From positions 1 through 14,456 of the forward strand of contig JAEVZM010000228.1 in the NCBI GenBank assembly GCA_023392225.1: 14,456 bases of DNA, given 5' to 3'. A program made the position numbers and the translations under genes. This document shows, one piece after another, positions 6,535 through 13,578 of the stretch. How positions within the stretch are numbered: position 1 is the stretch's first letter; every line of letters begins with the position of its first letter. The notes under the pieces were generated by a model. The model saw only the letters and a program-made list of their open reading frames with translations, searched no databases and was not told where the DNA came from. The DNA comes from Pseudomonadota bacterium (GTDB taxonomy: Bacteria; Pseudomonadota; Alphaproteobacteria; Rhizobiales; Kaistiaceae).

Positions 6535-8040
6535 GTGCTGCTGACCGTTCGAGACGTCTCGAAGAGCTATCCGGGCGTTCAGGCGCTTGATGCCGTATCG
6601 TTCTCGGTTGCGCCGGGGGTGGTTCATGCCCTCCTCGGCGCAAACGGCGCCGGTAAGTCTACGCTGATCAAGATCCTTTCGGGATCGGTCTCCAGGGACT
6701 CCGGCGAGATCGTGTTCGACGGCACGTCCGTTGCACTCGCCAGTCCGCATGAGGCGGCAGCGATTGGCATTGCTTGCCTCTACCAGGAACCGGCGCTGGT
6801 GCCGGGCCTGACGGTCGAGCAGAACATCTTCCTGGGCAGCGAGAAAGCGAACGGGCTCGGGATAATTGATACTGGCGCTCAGCGTGCGGGTGCCGAGGAA
6901 CTCCTCGGGCGTGTCGCACCGCGACTCAGGGGAGGCGAGCCGGTCGCCCGCCTCCGAACCAGCGAGCGCCAGCTCGTCGCACTCGCCAAGGCGCTTCGCG
7001 GAAGCGCCAGGCTAGTCATCATGGACGAGCCCTCTGCCTCGATGACGGAGGCCGAAATTACCTCGCTGTTCGAAACGATTTCGCAGCTCAAGGCGAGTGG
7101 AACCAGCATCATCTACATCACGCATCGCCTGGAGGAGGTCTTTCGGGTCGCCGATTTCGTGACCGTACTTCGTGACGGGCGACGGATTCTCAGCGCGCCT
7201 ATCGGCTCGGTTTCACGCGAGCAACTCGTCGAGACGATCGCCGGTGGTGCTCTGGAGGCCGTCGATCGCGGCACCAGGCGTGATCCTGGGGGTGTGTTGC
7301 TCGAAGCGCGCAATCTGCGCCGCGCGGGATTCTTCGAAGACATCTCTTTCGAAATCCGTGCGGGCGAGATCGTGGGACTAGCCGGCCTGGTTGGCGCCGG
7401 CCGCTCGGAGATCGCGCGCGCGCTGCTGTGTGCCGATCCCCTCGACGGTGGCACCGTCACCTATCCCAAGGCGTCGCGGAAAGTAAGGGACCCGGCTACG
7501 GCCGTGCGGGCCGGCGTGGCAATGATTCCGGAGGACCGAAAGAACCAGGCCGTTATCCCTGCCATGTCGGTGACGGAGAATCTCATCCTCTCCTCGCTCC
7601 GCTTTCTCGTCGGGCCATTCGCTGCTCTCCGAAAGTCGCGCGTAGAGGAAACCGTGGCTCGCAACGTCGAGCGGTTCGACATCCGCCCGCGGGGCGCAGA
7701 AAGTCGACCTCTCGGGACCCTGAGCGGCGGCAACCAGCAGAAGGTCGTCCTCGCCCGCGCCATCGAGTCGGGCGCCGACGTTCTGATCCTCGACGAGCCT
7801 ACGGCCGGTGTGGACGTCGGCGCGAAGACGGAGATCCATCGTCACGTCCGGGACATGGCGGCAGCAGGCAAGGGCATTCTTCTCATCTCCTCTGAGACAG
7901 AGGAGATGCTCGCGCTCGCTGACCGCATTCTCGTCATCCGGGAAGGGCGTCTCATCCGCGAAATCGAAGGGCATGGTGCCAACGCGCTGGAGGTCATGCG
8001 CGGCCTGCTCGGGGAAGACGAAGAGAAGTCGTTGCCATGA
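6535..8040 (+). CDS. Sugar ABC transporter ATP-binding protein (two NBDs)
   Basis: Drives sugar import by ATP hydrolysis at the inner face of the membrane. The 501 residues form two fused nucleotide-binding domains as in RbsA/MglA/XylG. NBD1: Walker A GANGAGKST (35-43), Q-loop Tyr83-Gln84, a non-canonical signature RTSERQ (141-146), Walker B LVIMDE (160-165) and His197. NBD2: degenerate Walker A GLVGAGRS (284-291, no Lys), signature LSGGNQQ (396-402), Walker B VLILDE (416-421), and Ser in place of the switch His (ISSETEE). One complete and one degenerate half is normal for this family. The start is GTG 6535, 29 bp after the binding-protein stop; there is no good Shine-Dalgarno, so coupling to the upstream gene is likely. 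The stop overlaps the permease start. Confidence 0.95.
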   Translation: MLLTVRDVSKSYPGVQALDAVSFSVAPGVVHALLGANGAGKSTLIKILSGSVSRDSGEIVFDGTSVALASPHEAAAIGIACLYQEPALVPGLTVEQNIFLGSEKANGLGIIDTGAQRAGAEELLGRVAPRLRGGEPVARLRTSERQLVALAKALRGSARLVIMDEPSASMTEAEITSLFETISQLKASGTSIIYITHRLEEVFRVADFVTVLRDGRRILSAPIGSVSREQLVETIAGGALEAVDRGTRRDPGGVLLEARNLRRAGFFEDISFEIRAGEIVGLAGLVGAGRSEIARALLCADPLDGGTVTYPKASRKVRDPATAVRAGVAMIPEDRKNQAVIPAMSVTENLILSSLRFLVGPFAALRKSRVEETVARNVERFDIRPRGAESRPLGTLSGGNQQKVVLARAIESGADVLILDEPTAGVDVGAKTEIHRHVRDMAAAGKGILLISSETEEMLALADRILVIREGRLIREIEGHGANALEVMRGLLGEDEEKSLP

Positions 8041-9068
8041 GCCCATCGCCTGACGCCACGTCGAGGCCACTGCCACGCGCAGGCGGGGTCGCCGACCTTC
8101 TGAAGAATACCGACATTGCCCTCTGGACCTTCGTCCTCGTGCTCATCGCGTTCTTCAGTGTCACCACCGACGGCTTCCTGTCCTGGACGAACCTGCTTAA
8201 CGTGCTGCGCCAGATGGCCGTGCTCGCCATCGCGGCTTTCGGATCGAGCTTCGTTATCTTCTCAGGCGGGCTGGACCTGTCGATCGGCTCGAACGCAGCC
8301 CTGTCGGGCGTGATATCGGCGATGGCGGCGCGGGAACTCGATTTTGCCGGCGGTGCGCTGGTTAGCTGGACCGTCGGCATTCTGGTTGGTGCCTGCTTCG
8401 GCCTCATCAACGGGCTTCTGGTCACGCGGGTTCACATCAGTCCGATCATCGCCACACTCGGCACATTGACCATCGGTCGCGGTCTGGCGCTCCTGCTCAC
8501 GGGGGGTGTTTCGCTGTTCGGCGTTCCAGAGAGCTTTCAGGGTCTCGGACGAGCGTTCGTCATTCCGGGTTGGCTTCCAATCCCGGTGCTTGTCATGGCG
8601 ATCCTGCTCGTCGCCGCGTGGTTCGTGCTCCGCAGGACGACACTCGGCGTCTATGTGTATGCGATCGGCGGCAACGAGGAGGCAGCACGCCTCTCTGGCA
8701 TCCCGGTCGATCGGGTCAAGAACACCGTCTACGTAATCGGCGGCGCCGCCGCGGGGCTCGCCGGAGTTATCCTCGCTTCCCGACTTGGCTCTGGCCAAGC
8801 CGCGAGCAGCGAGGGCCTGGAATTGAGCGTCATCACTGCAATCGTACTTGGTGGAGCAAGTATCACCGGCGGTTCGGGCCGCATAGGCGGCACCCTGGCC
8901 GGCGTGCTGATCATCTCCCTGCTCGCCAACGGCATGAACATCCTCAATGTCGAGCCCTTCTACCAGCGGATCGTGACCGGCGCTGCGCTGCTGCTTGCGG
9001 TCGGTATCGACCAGCTTCGAAAGCGACGGCAATCGGGAGTTGGCTCAAGAAGGATCATCGGAACATGA
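8037..9068 (+). CDS. Sugar ABC transporter permease (RbsC family)
   Basis: Forms the inner-membrane channel as a homodimer with the preceding ATPase. The 343-residue protein is very hydrophobic, with about 8-10 predicted membrane segments from residue 29 onward (ALWTFVLVLIAFFSV; then 61-78, 106-128, 138-160, 181-197, 230-248, 264-280, 284-298, 311-323). The family hallmark SGGLDLSIGS is at 76-85 and the cytoplasmic coupling loop GGNEEAARLSGIPVDRVKN at 211-229. The ATG start at 8037 overlaps the ATPase stop (ATGA), so the two are translationally coupled. It is the only permease in the operon, as expected for this transporter type. The next gene starts 10 bp after the stop. Confidence 0.94.
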   Translation: MSPSPDATSRPLPRAGGVADLLKNTDIALWTFVLVLIAFFSVTTDGFLSWTNLLNVLRQMAVLAIAAFGSSFVIFSGGLDLSIGSNAALSGVISAMAARELDFAGGALVSWTVGILVGACFGLINGLLVTRVHISPIIATLGTLTIGRGLALLLTGGVSLFGVPESFQGLGRAFVIPGWLPIPVLVMAILLVAAWFVLRRTTLGVYVYAIGGNEEAARLSGIPVDRVKNTVYVIGGAAAGLAGVILASRLGSGQAASSEGLELSVITAIVLGGASITGGSGRIGGTLAGVLIISLLANGMNILNVEPFYQRIVTGAALLLAVGIDQLRKRRQSGVGSRRIIGT

Positions 9069-9078
9069 GGTGCATGCC

Positions 9079-9948
9079 ATGACCGGAGAGGTGCTGCGGA
9101 AGAAGTACTGGCGATATTCGATCAGCGAAGTGACGACGATGCCATGTTCGTTCGAGGAGGACGTGGCGCTGTACCGTCAGGCCGGCTGCACCGGCATCGG
9201 GGTCTGGGGCTTCAAGATGGAGAAGCTCGGGTGGCGCCGGGCAAAGGACATCCTTGACGCCAGCGGCCTCACAGCTTCGAACTGCATCCCCGAGGGCAAT
9301 TCGATCCTACCCTACGCCCTCAGCCCTAGCCCAGCCGATCCCGTGGCGCGGGTTGAAGCGTTCCTGCCGAACATGGAACGCATGGCCAAGCTCGATCCGG
9401 AATCGATTGTGGTCATCACCGGCGCGAAGGGCGACCTTTCCGACGCAAAGGCACATGATGCCTTCATCAAGGGCTTCAGGCGCATAGGTCAGGTTGCCGG
9501 TGACCTTGGTGTCACCATCACGCTGGAGCCCATCCATAAGTCTCAGGTTGGGTCCATGACCGAGATATGGGATCTGCCCCAGGCGCTTCGTATGGTCGAG
9601 GAAATCGGCGAGCCGAGCTTCAAGGTGCTGTTCGACACTTGGCACCTATACGACACACCGGACATCCTTGACCTGATCGATCGCCACATCGACAAAATCG
9701 GTGGTGTCCACATAGCGGATTGGAAGATTGGCGAAACCCGCACCTGGGCGGATCGTGCATTCCCTGGAGAGGGGCGGGTGCCGATGGCGACATTCATAAA
9801 CCGCCTTGATGCTGCGGGATTTGAGGGCACCTACGACGTCGAGATATTCTCCGACGCCGGCCAGTTTGACCACGACTATCCCGACTCGCTCTGGAAACTC
9901 GCGCCGGAGGAAATCGTCCGGCGAGCGACGCGCATTTTCCGAGATTGA
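9079..9948 (+). CDS. TIM-barrel sugar phosphate isomerase/epimerase
   Basis: Belongs to the xylose-isomerase-like/AP-endonuclease-2 TIM-barrel superfamily, which isomerises or epimerises sugars using a divalent metal. Likely metal ligands or catalytic residues in the 289-residue protein are Glu150 (TLEPIHK), Asp186 and His189 (LFDTWHLYDTPD), His211 (GVHIADWK) and Glu255 (YDVEIFSDAG), the usual superfamily set. ATG 9079 is chosen because GAGGTG (9067-9072) precedes it by six bases and overlaps the permease stop; the frame is open to 8995, but that would overlap the permease. As the last gene of the operon it probably acts on the imported sugar. The exact substrate is unknown. No kinase or dehydrogenase follows, and the operon meets phage DNA 37 bp later. 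Confidence 0.88.
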   Translation: MTGEVLRKKYWRYSISEVTTMPCSFEEDVALYRQAGCTGIGVWGFKMEKLGWRRAKDILDASGLTASNCIPEGNSILPYALSPSPADPVARVEAFLPNMERMAKLDPESIVVITGAKGDLSDAKAHDAFIKGFRRIGQVAGDLGVTITLEPIHKSQVGSMTEIWDLPQALRMVEEIGEPSFKVLFDTWHLYDTPDILDLIDRHIDKIGGVHIADWKIGETRTWADRAFPGEGRVPMATFINRLDAAGFEGTYDVEIFSDAGQFDHDYPDSLWKLAPEEIVRRATRIFRD

Positions 9949-9985
9949 TCGTCGAAATCCGCGGGTCCGACAACCACTAGACTGC

Positions 9986-10399
9986 TCACGAGTCCGACTG
10001 GCTCGGGTCCAACGGCTTGAGGTCGATAAGGGGCCTGACGCGAACGTCGAGTTCGCGGATGCGGGCCTCGAGTTCCTCGTCGGTCATGTGGCTGGCCGGC
10101 TTGATCGCGATCTCGTGCGACTGTGGGGTCTCCCGCCAGCCACCGCGGGTCTTCATCCAGAAGATGGCGGCGGTGACGCACTGGTGGCCCTCGGTTGTCG
10201 CCTTGCGGAACAGGAACTCGGCGACCTTGGCGGTGGCCTTGGTGGCGCCGAGGTCGAGTTCGTCGCGGTAGTACTTGCGGAGCGTCTTGGGGGCGATGCC
10301 GACGACGCGGGCGATGTCGACTTCCGGGACGCCATAGGCAGCAAGCGCCTCGACCTGGCGACGACCACGTTCGTCGGGAGTGTGGGACCGGCGGCCCAT
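9986..10399 (-). CDS. HTH-containing phage protein, copy A (137 aa)
   Basis: Fifth and last member of the array, and the most divergent. Residues 1-90 carry the shared domain with a predicted helix-turn-helix (VPEVDIARVVGIAPKTLRKY); Ala36 replaces the Asp of the GIDPKTLR turn and the end reads RGGWRE instead of RARWKE. The tail (91-137) has an acidic helix (MTDEELEARIRELDVRVRP). The start ATG (10399) is one base from the stop of copy B, with GGAG ten bases before the start codon's coupling junction. The fold suggests DNA binding; in phages such proteins often lie between a methyltransferase and terminase genes, but their role is not established to my knowledge. It ends 37 bp from the convergent isomerase gene. 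Confidence 0.82.
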   Translation of the reverse strand: MGRRSHTPDERGRRQVEALAAYGVPEVDIARVVGIAPKTLRKYYRDELDLGATKATAKVAEFLFRKATTEGHQCVTAAIFWMKTRGGWRETPQSHEIAIKPASHMTDEELEARIRELDVRVRPLIDLKPLDPSQSDS

Positions 10400-10400
10400 G

Positions 10401-10823
10401 TCAGCGGCGCTCCGGGATGTGCTCGATGATCGGCGGACCGACCGGCACCGGCTTGCCCATGGGGCGCCCCTCGGCGTCGCGCGGCGGCGGCTCGACGATG
10501 GTGCGGAAGATCACGGTCGGATAGTCGGAGGCGTCGGGCTCCTCGACCGGGTTCTCCTTCCACCGGGCCCTGGTCTTGAGCCAGAAGATGCAGGCAGTGA
10601 CCGATTGCGATCCGTCGCCCATGGCCTTCCTGTAAAGGCTCTCGGCGATCCGGCTGTTGGCCTTGATGCTGCCGGTGTCGAGCTCGTCCCGGTAGTGCTT
10701 CCGGAGCGTCTTCGGATCGATACCGAGGACGCGGGCGATGTCGGCTTCCGGAACGCCGTAGGCGGCCATGGCCTCGACCTGACGGCGTCCTGCCGGTTCG
10801 GGGGTGTGCGCGCGGCGGCCCAT
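10401..10823 (-). CDS. HTH-containing phage protein, copy B (140 aa)
   Basis: Fourth member of the array. Residues 1-90 are the shared domain, with the HTH at about 24-45 (VPEADIARVLGIDPKTLRKH) and the end WLKTRARWKE. The tail (91-140) has a short beta-type stretch (YPTVIFRTIVEPP) and a Pro/Gly-rich end (GKPVPVGPP). ATG 10823 is chosen; the TTG just before it is in frame but would shift the coupling. The stop of copy C overlaps this ATG by one base (TGATG) and GGGAGG lies seven bases upstream, so translation is coupled and efficient. Closest to copy C. Likely DNA-binding; partner and target unknown. Confidence 0.85.
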   Translation of the reverse strand: MGRRAHTPEPAGRRQVEAMAAYGVPEADIARVLGIDPKTLRKHYRDELDTGSIKANSRIAESLYRKAMGDGSQSVTACIFWLKTRARWKENPVEEPDASDYPTVIFRTIVEPPPRDAEGRPMGKPVPVGPPIIEHIPERR

Positions 10824-11290
10824 CAAGGGTCCTCCCGCCCGGATTCTGGAGACCGGCTGCAGCCGCTGGCAGTCAGGGTGAGGGTTGCCGAGCGATCGGA
10901 GCCCTGCGCGTTGTCGACGACCGCTTGCGGGCGATCGTGGATGCGCCGGCCCCGGGCGGCAACTTCGTTGAGGAAGCTGGTGAGCGGATCGTTTGTGACG
11001 GTGATCTCGTTGACGGTCGCCTCCTTCCAGCGGGCGCGGGTCTTCAGCCAGAAGATCGTGGCGGTCACCGCCTGGGGACCGTCGCCCATCGCCTTCTTGT
11101 ACAAGTTCTCCGCCATCCGGCTGTTCGCCTTGATGTGGCCGGTGTCGAGTTCGGAGCGGTAGTGGCGACGGAGGGTCTTTGGGTCGATCTCCATGACCCG
11201 GGCAATATCGGCCTCGGGGATGCCATAGGCCGCCATCGCCTCGCCCTGCCGGCGACCTGCGGCCTCGGGTGTGTGTGCGTGCCGGCCCAT
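10823..11290 (-). CDS. HTH-containing phage protein, copy C (155 aa)
   Basis: Third member of the array. Although the frame is open to 11368, the start is set at ATG 11290: there the protein begins MGRHAHTPEA like its paralogs, one base after the stop of copy D, with GGAAGGG upstream. The shared domain covers 1-90 (HTH IPEADIARVMEIDPKTLRRH, with Glu34 where most copies have Gly). The tail is the longest (65 residues): a polar helix with LTSFLNEVAARGRRIHDRPQ, then a Ser/Thr-rich end that is probably disordered. The overlap with copy B's start (TGATG) couples them. Likely DNA-binding, by its HTH; function otherwise unknown. Confidence 0.85.
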   Translation of the reverse strand: MGRHAHTPEAAGRRQGEAMAAYGIPEADIARVMEIDPKTLRRHYRSELDTGHIKANSRMAENLYKKAMGDGPQAVTATIFWLKTRARWKEATVNEITVTNDPLTSFLNEVAARGRRIHDRPQAVVDNAQGSDRSATLTLTASGCSRSPESGREDP

Positions 11291-11291
11291 G

Positions 11292-11744
11292 TCAGGAGCC
11301 CTTCCGGCCAGCGGGTGGGGGCAGCGTCTTTGCGAGATGGCCCTGGATCGTGTCGGCGAGCGAGGCATCCCGCATCTGGGATCGCGCGATCAGCACCGCA
11401 ATGGCGCTCAGACGCCGGGCATCGCCATGCGCACCGCCGGGGTCCGTCGCATCGGCAACTTCATGGACTGTGGTCTCCTTCCACCGGGCGCGGGTCTTGA
11501 GCCAGAAGATCGCGGCAGTGACCGCCTCGCGGCTTTCGCCGGTGGCGCGGCGATAGAGGTTCTCGGCGACCTTGGTGTTGGCCTTGATGTGGCCGGTGTC
11601 GAGTTCCCGACGATAGTGGCGGCGCAGCGTCTTGGGGTCGATCGCAATCACCGTCGCGATGTCGGCTTCGGGAATGCCATAGGCGGCCATCGCCTCGACC
11701 TGGCGGCTGGTGACAGGATCGGGCTTGTGGGCAGGACGTCCCAT
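11292..11744 (-). CDS. HTH-containing phage protein, copy D (150 aa)
   Basis: Second member of the array. The shared domain (1-90) has HTH IPEADIATVIAIDPKTLRRH, with Ala34 in place of the usual turn Gly, and the conserved GHIKAN and WLKTRARWKE blocks. The tail (91-150) contains a hydrophobic helix (RRLSAIAVLIARSQM) unlike any other copy, and a basic end (PPPAGRKGS). ATG 11744 has GGAGGAG seven bases upstream, inside the end of copy E, whose stop is two bases before the start. Closest to copy C in the middle of the domain. No family name can be given with confidence. Confidence 0.85.
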   Translation of the reverse strand: MGRPAHKPDPVTSRQVEAMAAYGIPEADIATVIAIDPKTLRRHYRRELDTGHIKANTKVAENLYRRATGESREAVTAAIFWLKTRARWKETTVHEVADATDPGGAHGDARRLSAIAVLIARSQMRDASLADTIQGHLAKTLPPPAGRKGS

Positions 11745-11746
11745 GG

Positions 11747-12208
11747 TCAGGCTCCTCCATTCCGGCGGGAGGTCTGTACGGAAGCCGGCAATGCGAGGTC
11801 GCCGTCGATCACCTTGAGACCGCCGTCCCGCGGCATACCGCCGGGCAACTCACTTGGTGCCGGCTGCGGCTTCTCGGTCGGCCCCTTCCATGTGACCGTG
11901 ATGCTGGGAGGCGGTCCGGCCATCTCGGTGACCTGGGTCTCCTTCCACTGCGCCCGGGTCTTCATCCAGAAGATCGCCGCGATCACCGATTCCCGTCCGT
12001 CGCCGGTCGCCTTCCGGAACAGGTTCTCCGCAACCTTGGCGTTCGCCTTGACGTGGCCGTAGCGGAGTTCCTCGCGGTAGTGCTTGCGGAGCGTCTTCGG
12101 GTCGATGCCGACCACGCCGGCAATGTCCGCTTCCGGCACGCCGTAGCCGGCGAGCGCCTCGACGTTCCGCCGGCTCATCGGGCTCGGCTCGTGGGCGGGG
12201 CGTCCCAT
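11747..12208 (-). CDS. HTH-containing phage protein, copy E (153 aa)
   Basis: First member of the array, directly after the methyltransferase gene, which is where phages normally carry a single such gene as far as I recall. The shared domain (1-90) has HTH VPEADIAGVVGIDPKTLRKH and the blocks VKANAKVAENLFRKATGDG and IFWMKTRAQWKE. The tail (91-153) is Pro/Gly-rich with a beta-type motif PSITVTWKGPTEKPQP. ATG 12208 follows GAGGAGG by seven bases and is two bases from the methyltransferase stop. It may be the ancestral copy from which the others arose. Probably DNA-binding. Confidence 0.86.
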   Translation of the reverse strand: MGRPAHEPSPMSRRNVEALAGYGVPEADIAGVVGIDPKTLRKHYREELRYGHVKANAKVAENLFRKATGDGRESVIAAIFWMKTRAQWKETQVTEMAGPPPSITVTWKGPTEKPQPAPSELPGGMPRDGGLKVIDGDLALPASVQTSRRNGGA

Positions 12209-12210
12209 GG

Positions 12211-13578
12211 TCAGGCCTCCTCGCGAACGGACAGCGGCGGAAGGTCGTCCTCGGGCAGGGACAGTCCGAGGTCAGGGGAACGACTCGCCTTGGCGGTATC
12301 TGCCGCAGGCAGCGTGATCCCGCGCTCCGCGGCGATGTCTGCGAAGGCGGTCCCAGACCCTTCAAGGTTTGCTGCCTCACCGGCAAACTCCTGCCAGCGG
12401 CGGATTGCAACATCGACATAGGCCGGGTTCAGCTCGATCGCATGGCAGGCCCGGCCAGTCATCTCGGCGGCGATGATCGTGGTACCCGATCCGGAGAACG
12501 GCTCGTACACCGCCTGGCCGGGCGCCGAGTTGTTCTCGATCGGCCGCTTCATGCATTCGACCGGCTTCTCGGTGCCGTGGCCGGTGGGATTGCGACGATG
12601 CGGGATCTGCCAGACCGTCGTCTGGTTTCGACCACCCGCCCAATGCCCGGTCTTCCCCTTCCGGACACAGTAGATCATCGGTTCATGGGACCAATGATAA
12701 TCCCCCCGCCCGATGACCAACCTCATCTTGTCCCAGATGATGACGGAGCGGACGGCGAAGCCGCAGGCCTCGAGGCTCTGAGCGACCGTGGTGGCATGGA
12801 GAGCTCCGTGCCAGACATAGGCGACATCGCCGGGGAAGAGGGCCCATGCTTCCCGCCAGTCCGCCCGGTCGTCGTTGAGGACCTTGCCCCTGGCAATGGC
12901 CGAACCATCAGTCAGGCCTGCGCTCTCCCGCCAGCCAGGATCGTAGTTCACGCCATAGGGCGGGTCGGTGACCATCAGGTGCGGTCGGACGCCGGCAAGG
13001 ACGCGATCCACGTCCTCCTTCCGGGTACTGTCGCCGCATAGGAGGCGATGCCGGCCGAGCAGCCAGACGTCGCCCATCCTCGACACTGGCGTCTCCGGCA
13101 CCTCCGGCACGTCGTCGGGATCGGTCAGGCCGGCCTTGCCGCTGTTCAGCAGCCCGGCGATCTCCTCGTCGCCGAAGCCGGTCAGCGACAAGTCGAACCC
13201 GAGGTCCCCAAGCTCCCCGATCTCGAGCGCCAGCATCTCGGTGTCCCAACCGGCGTTCAGCGCGAGCTTGTTGTCGGCGAGGATGTAAGCGCGCTTCTCG
13301 GCATCGCTCAGCCCCTCCAGTTCGATCACCGGCACCGTCGCCATGCCGAGCTTCCGGGCCGCGAGCAGCCGGCCATGACCGGCGATGACGCCGTTGTCGC
13401 CATCGACCAGGATCGGATTGGTCCATCCGAAGGCCCGGATCGAGGCGGCGATCTGCGCGACATGCGCCTCGTCGTGGGTCCGGGCATTCTTGGCATAGGG
13501 GATCAGGTCGCCGATCGGGCGGTAGTTGATGGCGAGCGGAGCCCGCCCGTTCGGTTCCGGATCAGGACGCTTGCTCAT
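12211..13578 (-). CDS. ParB-like domain / DNA methyltransferase fusion
   Basis: A phage-type modification enzyme of 455 residues that should transfer a methyl group from S-adenosylmethionine to adenine N6 or cytosine N4. The N-terminal ParB/Srx-like domain (about 15-145) shows IPYAKNARTHDEAHVAQIAA, then NPILVDGDNGVIAGHGRLLA and AYILADNKLAL. The methylase domain has the catalytic DPPY (205-208) before the SAM-binding FSGSGTT (361-367), the beta-class order, ending with HAIELNPAYVDVAIRRW. The C-terminal 55 residues are polar. ATG 13578 overlaps the upstream stop (ATGA) with AGAGGA before it. No restriction endonuclease is nearby, so an orphan enzyme protecting phage DNA from host restriction is the likely role. 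All core motifs are present. Confidence 0.93.
   Translation of the reverse strand: MSKRPDPEPNGRAPLAINYRPIGDLIPYAKNARTHDEAHVAQIAASIRAFGWTNPILVDGDNGVIAGHGRLLAARKLGMATVPVIELEGLSDAEKRAYILADNKLALNAGWDTEMLALEIGELGDLGFDLSLTGFGDEEIAGLLNSGKAGLTDPDDVPEVPETPVSRMGDVWLLGRHRLLCGDSTRKEDVDRVLAGVRPHLMVTDPPYGVNYDPGWRESAGLTDGSAIARGKVLNDDRADWREAWALFPGDVAYVWHGALHATTVAQSLEACGFAVRSVIIWDKMRLVIGRGDYHWSHEPMIYCVRKGKTGHWAGGRNQTTVWQIPHRRNPTGHGTEKPVECMKRPIENNSAPGQAVYEPFSGSGTTIIAAEMTGRACHAIELNPAYVDVAIRRWQEFAGEAANLEGSGTAFADIAAERGITLPAADTAKASRSPDLGLSLPEDDLPPLSVREEA

Larger units (their letters stand above)
9986..12208 (-). repeat. Tandem array of five paralogous HTH genes
   Basis: Five consecutive genes (here named E, D, C, B, A in transcription order) start MGRxxHxP and share a domain that aligns without gaps over the first 90 residues, ending in FW(L/M)KTRxxWKE or, in copy A, FWMKTRGGWRE. 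By hand count copies B and C share 75 of 90 residues, C and D 67, A and E 61. After residue 90 the five tails (47-65 residues) are unrelated. Junctions are TGACATG, TGATG or TGACCATG, so each copy is a complete coupled cistron. This is gene amplification followed by divergence, on nucleotide as well as protein level. Confidence 0.93.

Noticed and set aside
5456..6643. Minus-strand 395-codon frame opposite the sugar-binding protein
   Set aside because: Arg/Asp/His-rich composition and exact overlap with a well-supported gene show it is a shadow.
6955..6972. Non-canonical signature RTSERQ and degenerate second Walker A in the ATPase as a sign of inactivity
   Set aside because: Fused sugar ATPases of the RbsA/XylG type commonly have a variant first signature and a GLVGAGR second P-loop, so this is normal.
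9940..9990. tRNA gene or attachment site at the phage-sugar operon border
   Set aside because: No cloverleaf or TPsiC-like GTTCGA arm and no matching direct repeat could be seen in the window.
10380..12062. Long plus-strand frames across the HTH array
   Set aside because: They recur with the same phase opposite each paralog, so the repeats simply copy an antisense shadow; none has a ribosome binding site.
9986..12208. CRISPR array or DNA minisatellite
   Set aside because: The repeat period is about 400-470 bp, copies diverge, and each unit is a full gene; there are no short repeats with unique spacers.
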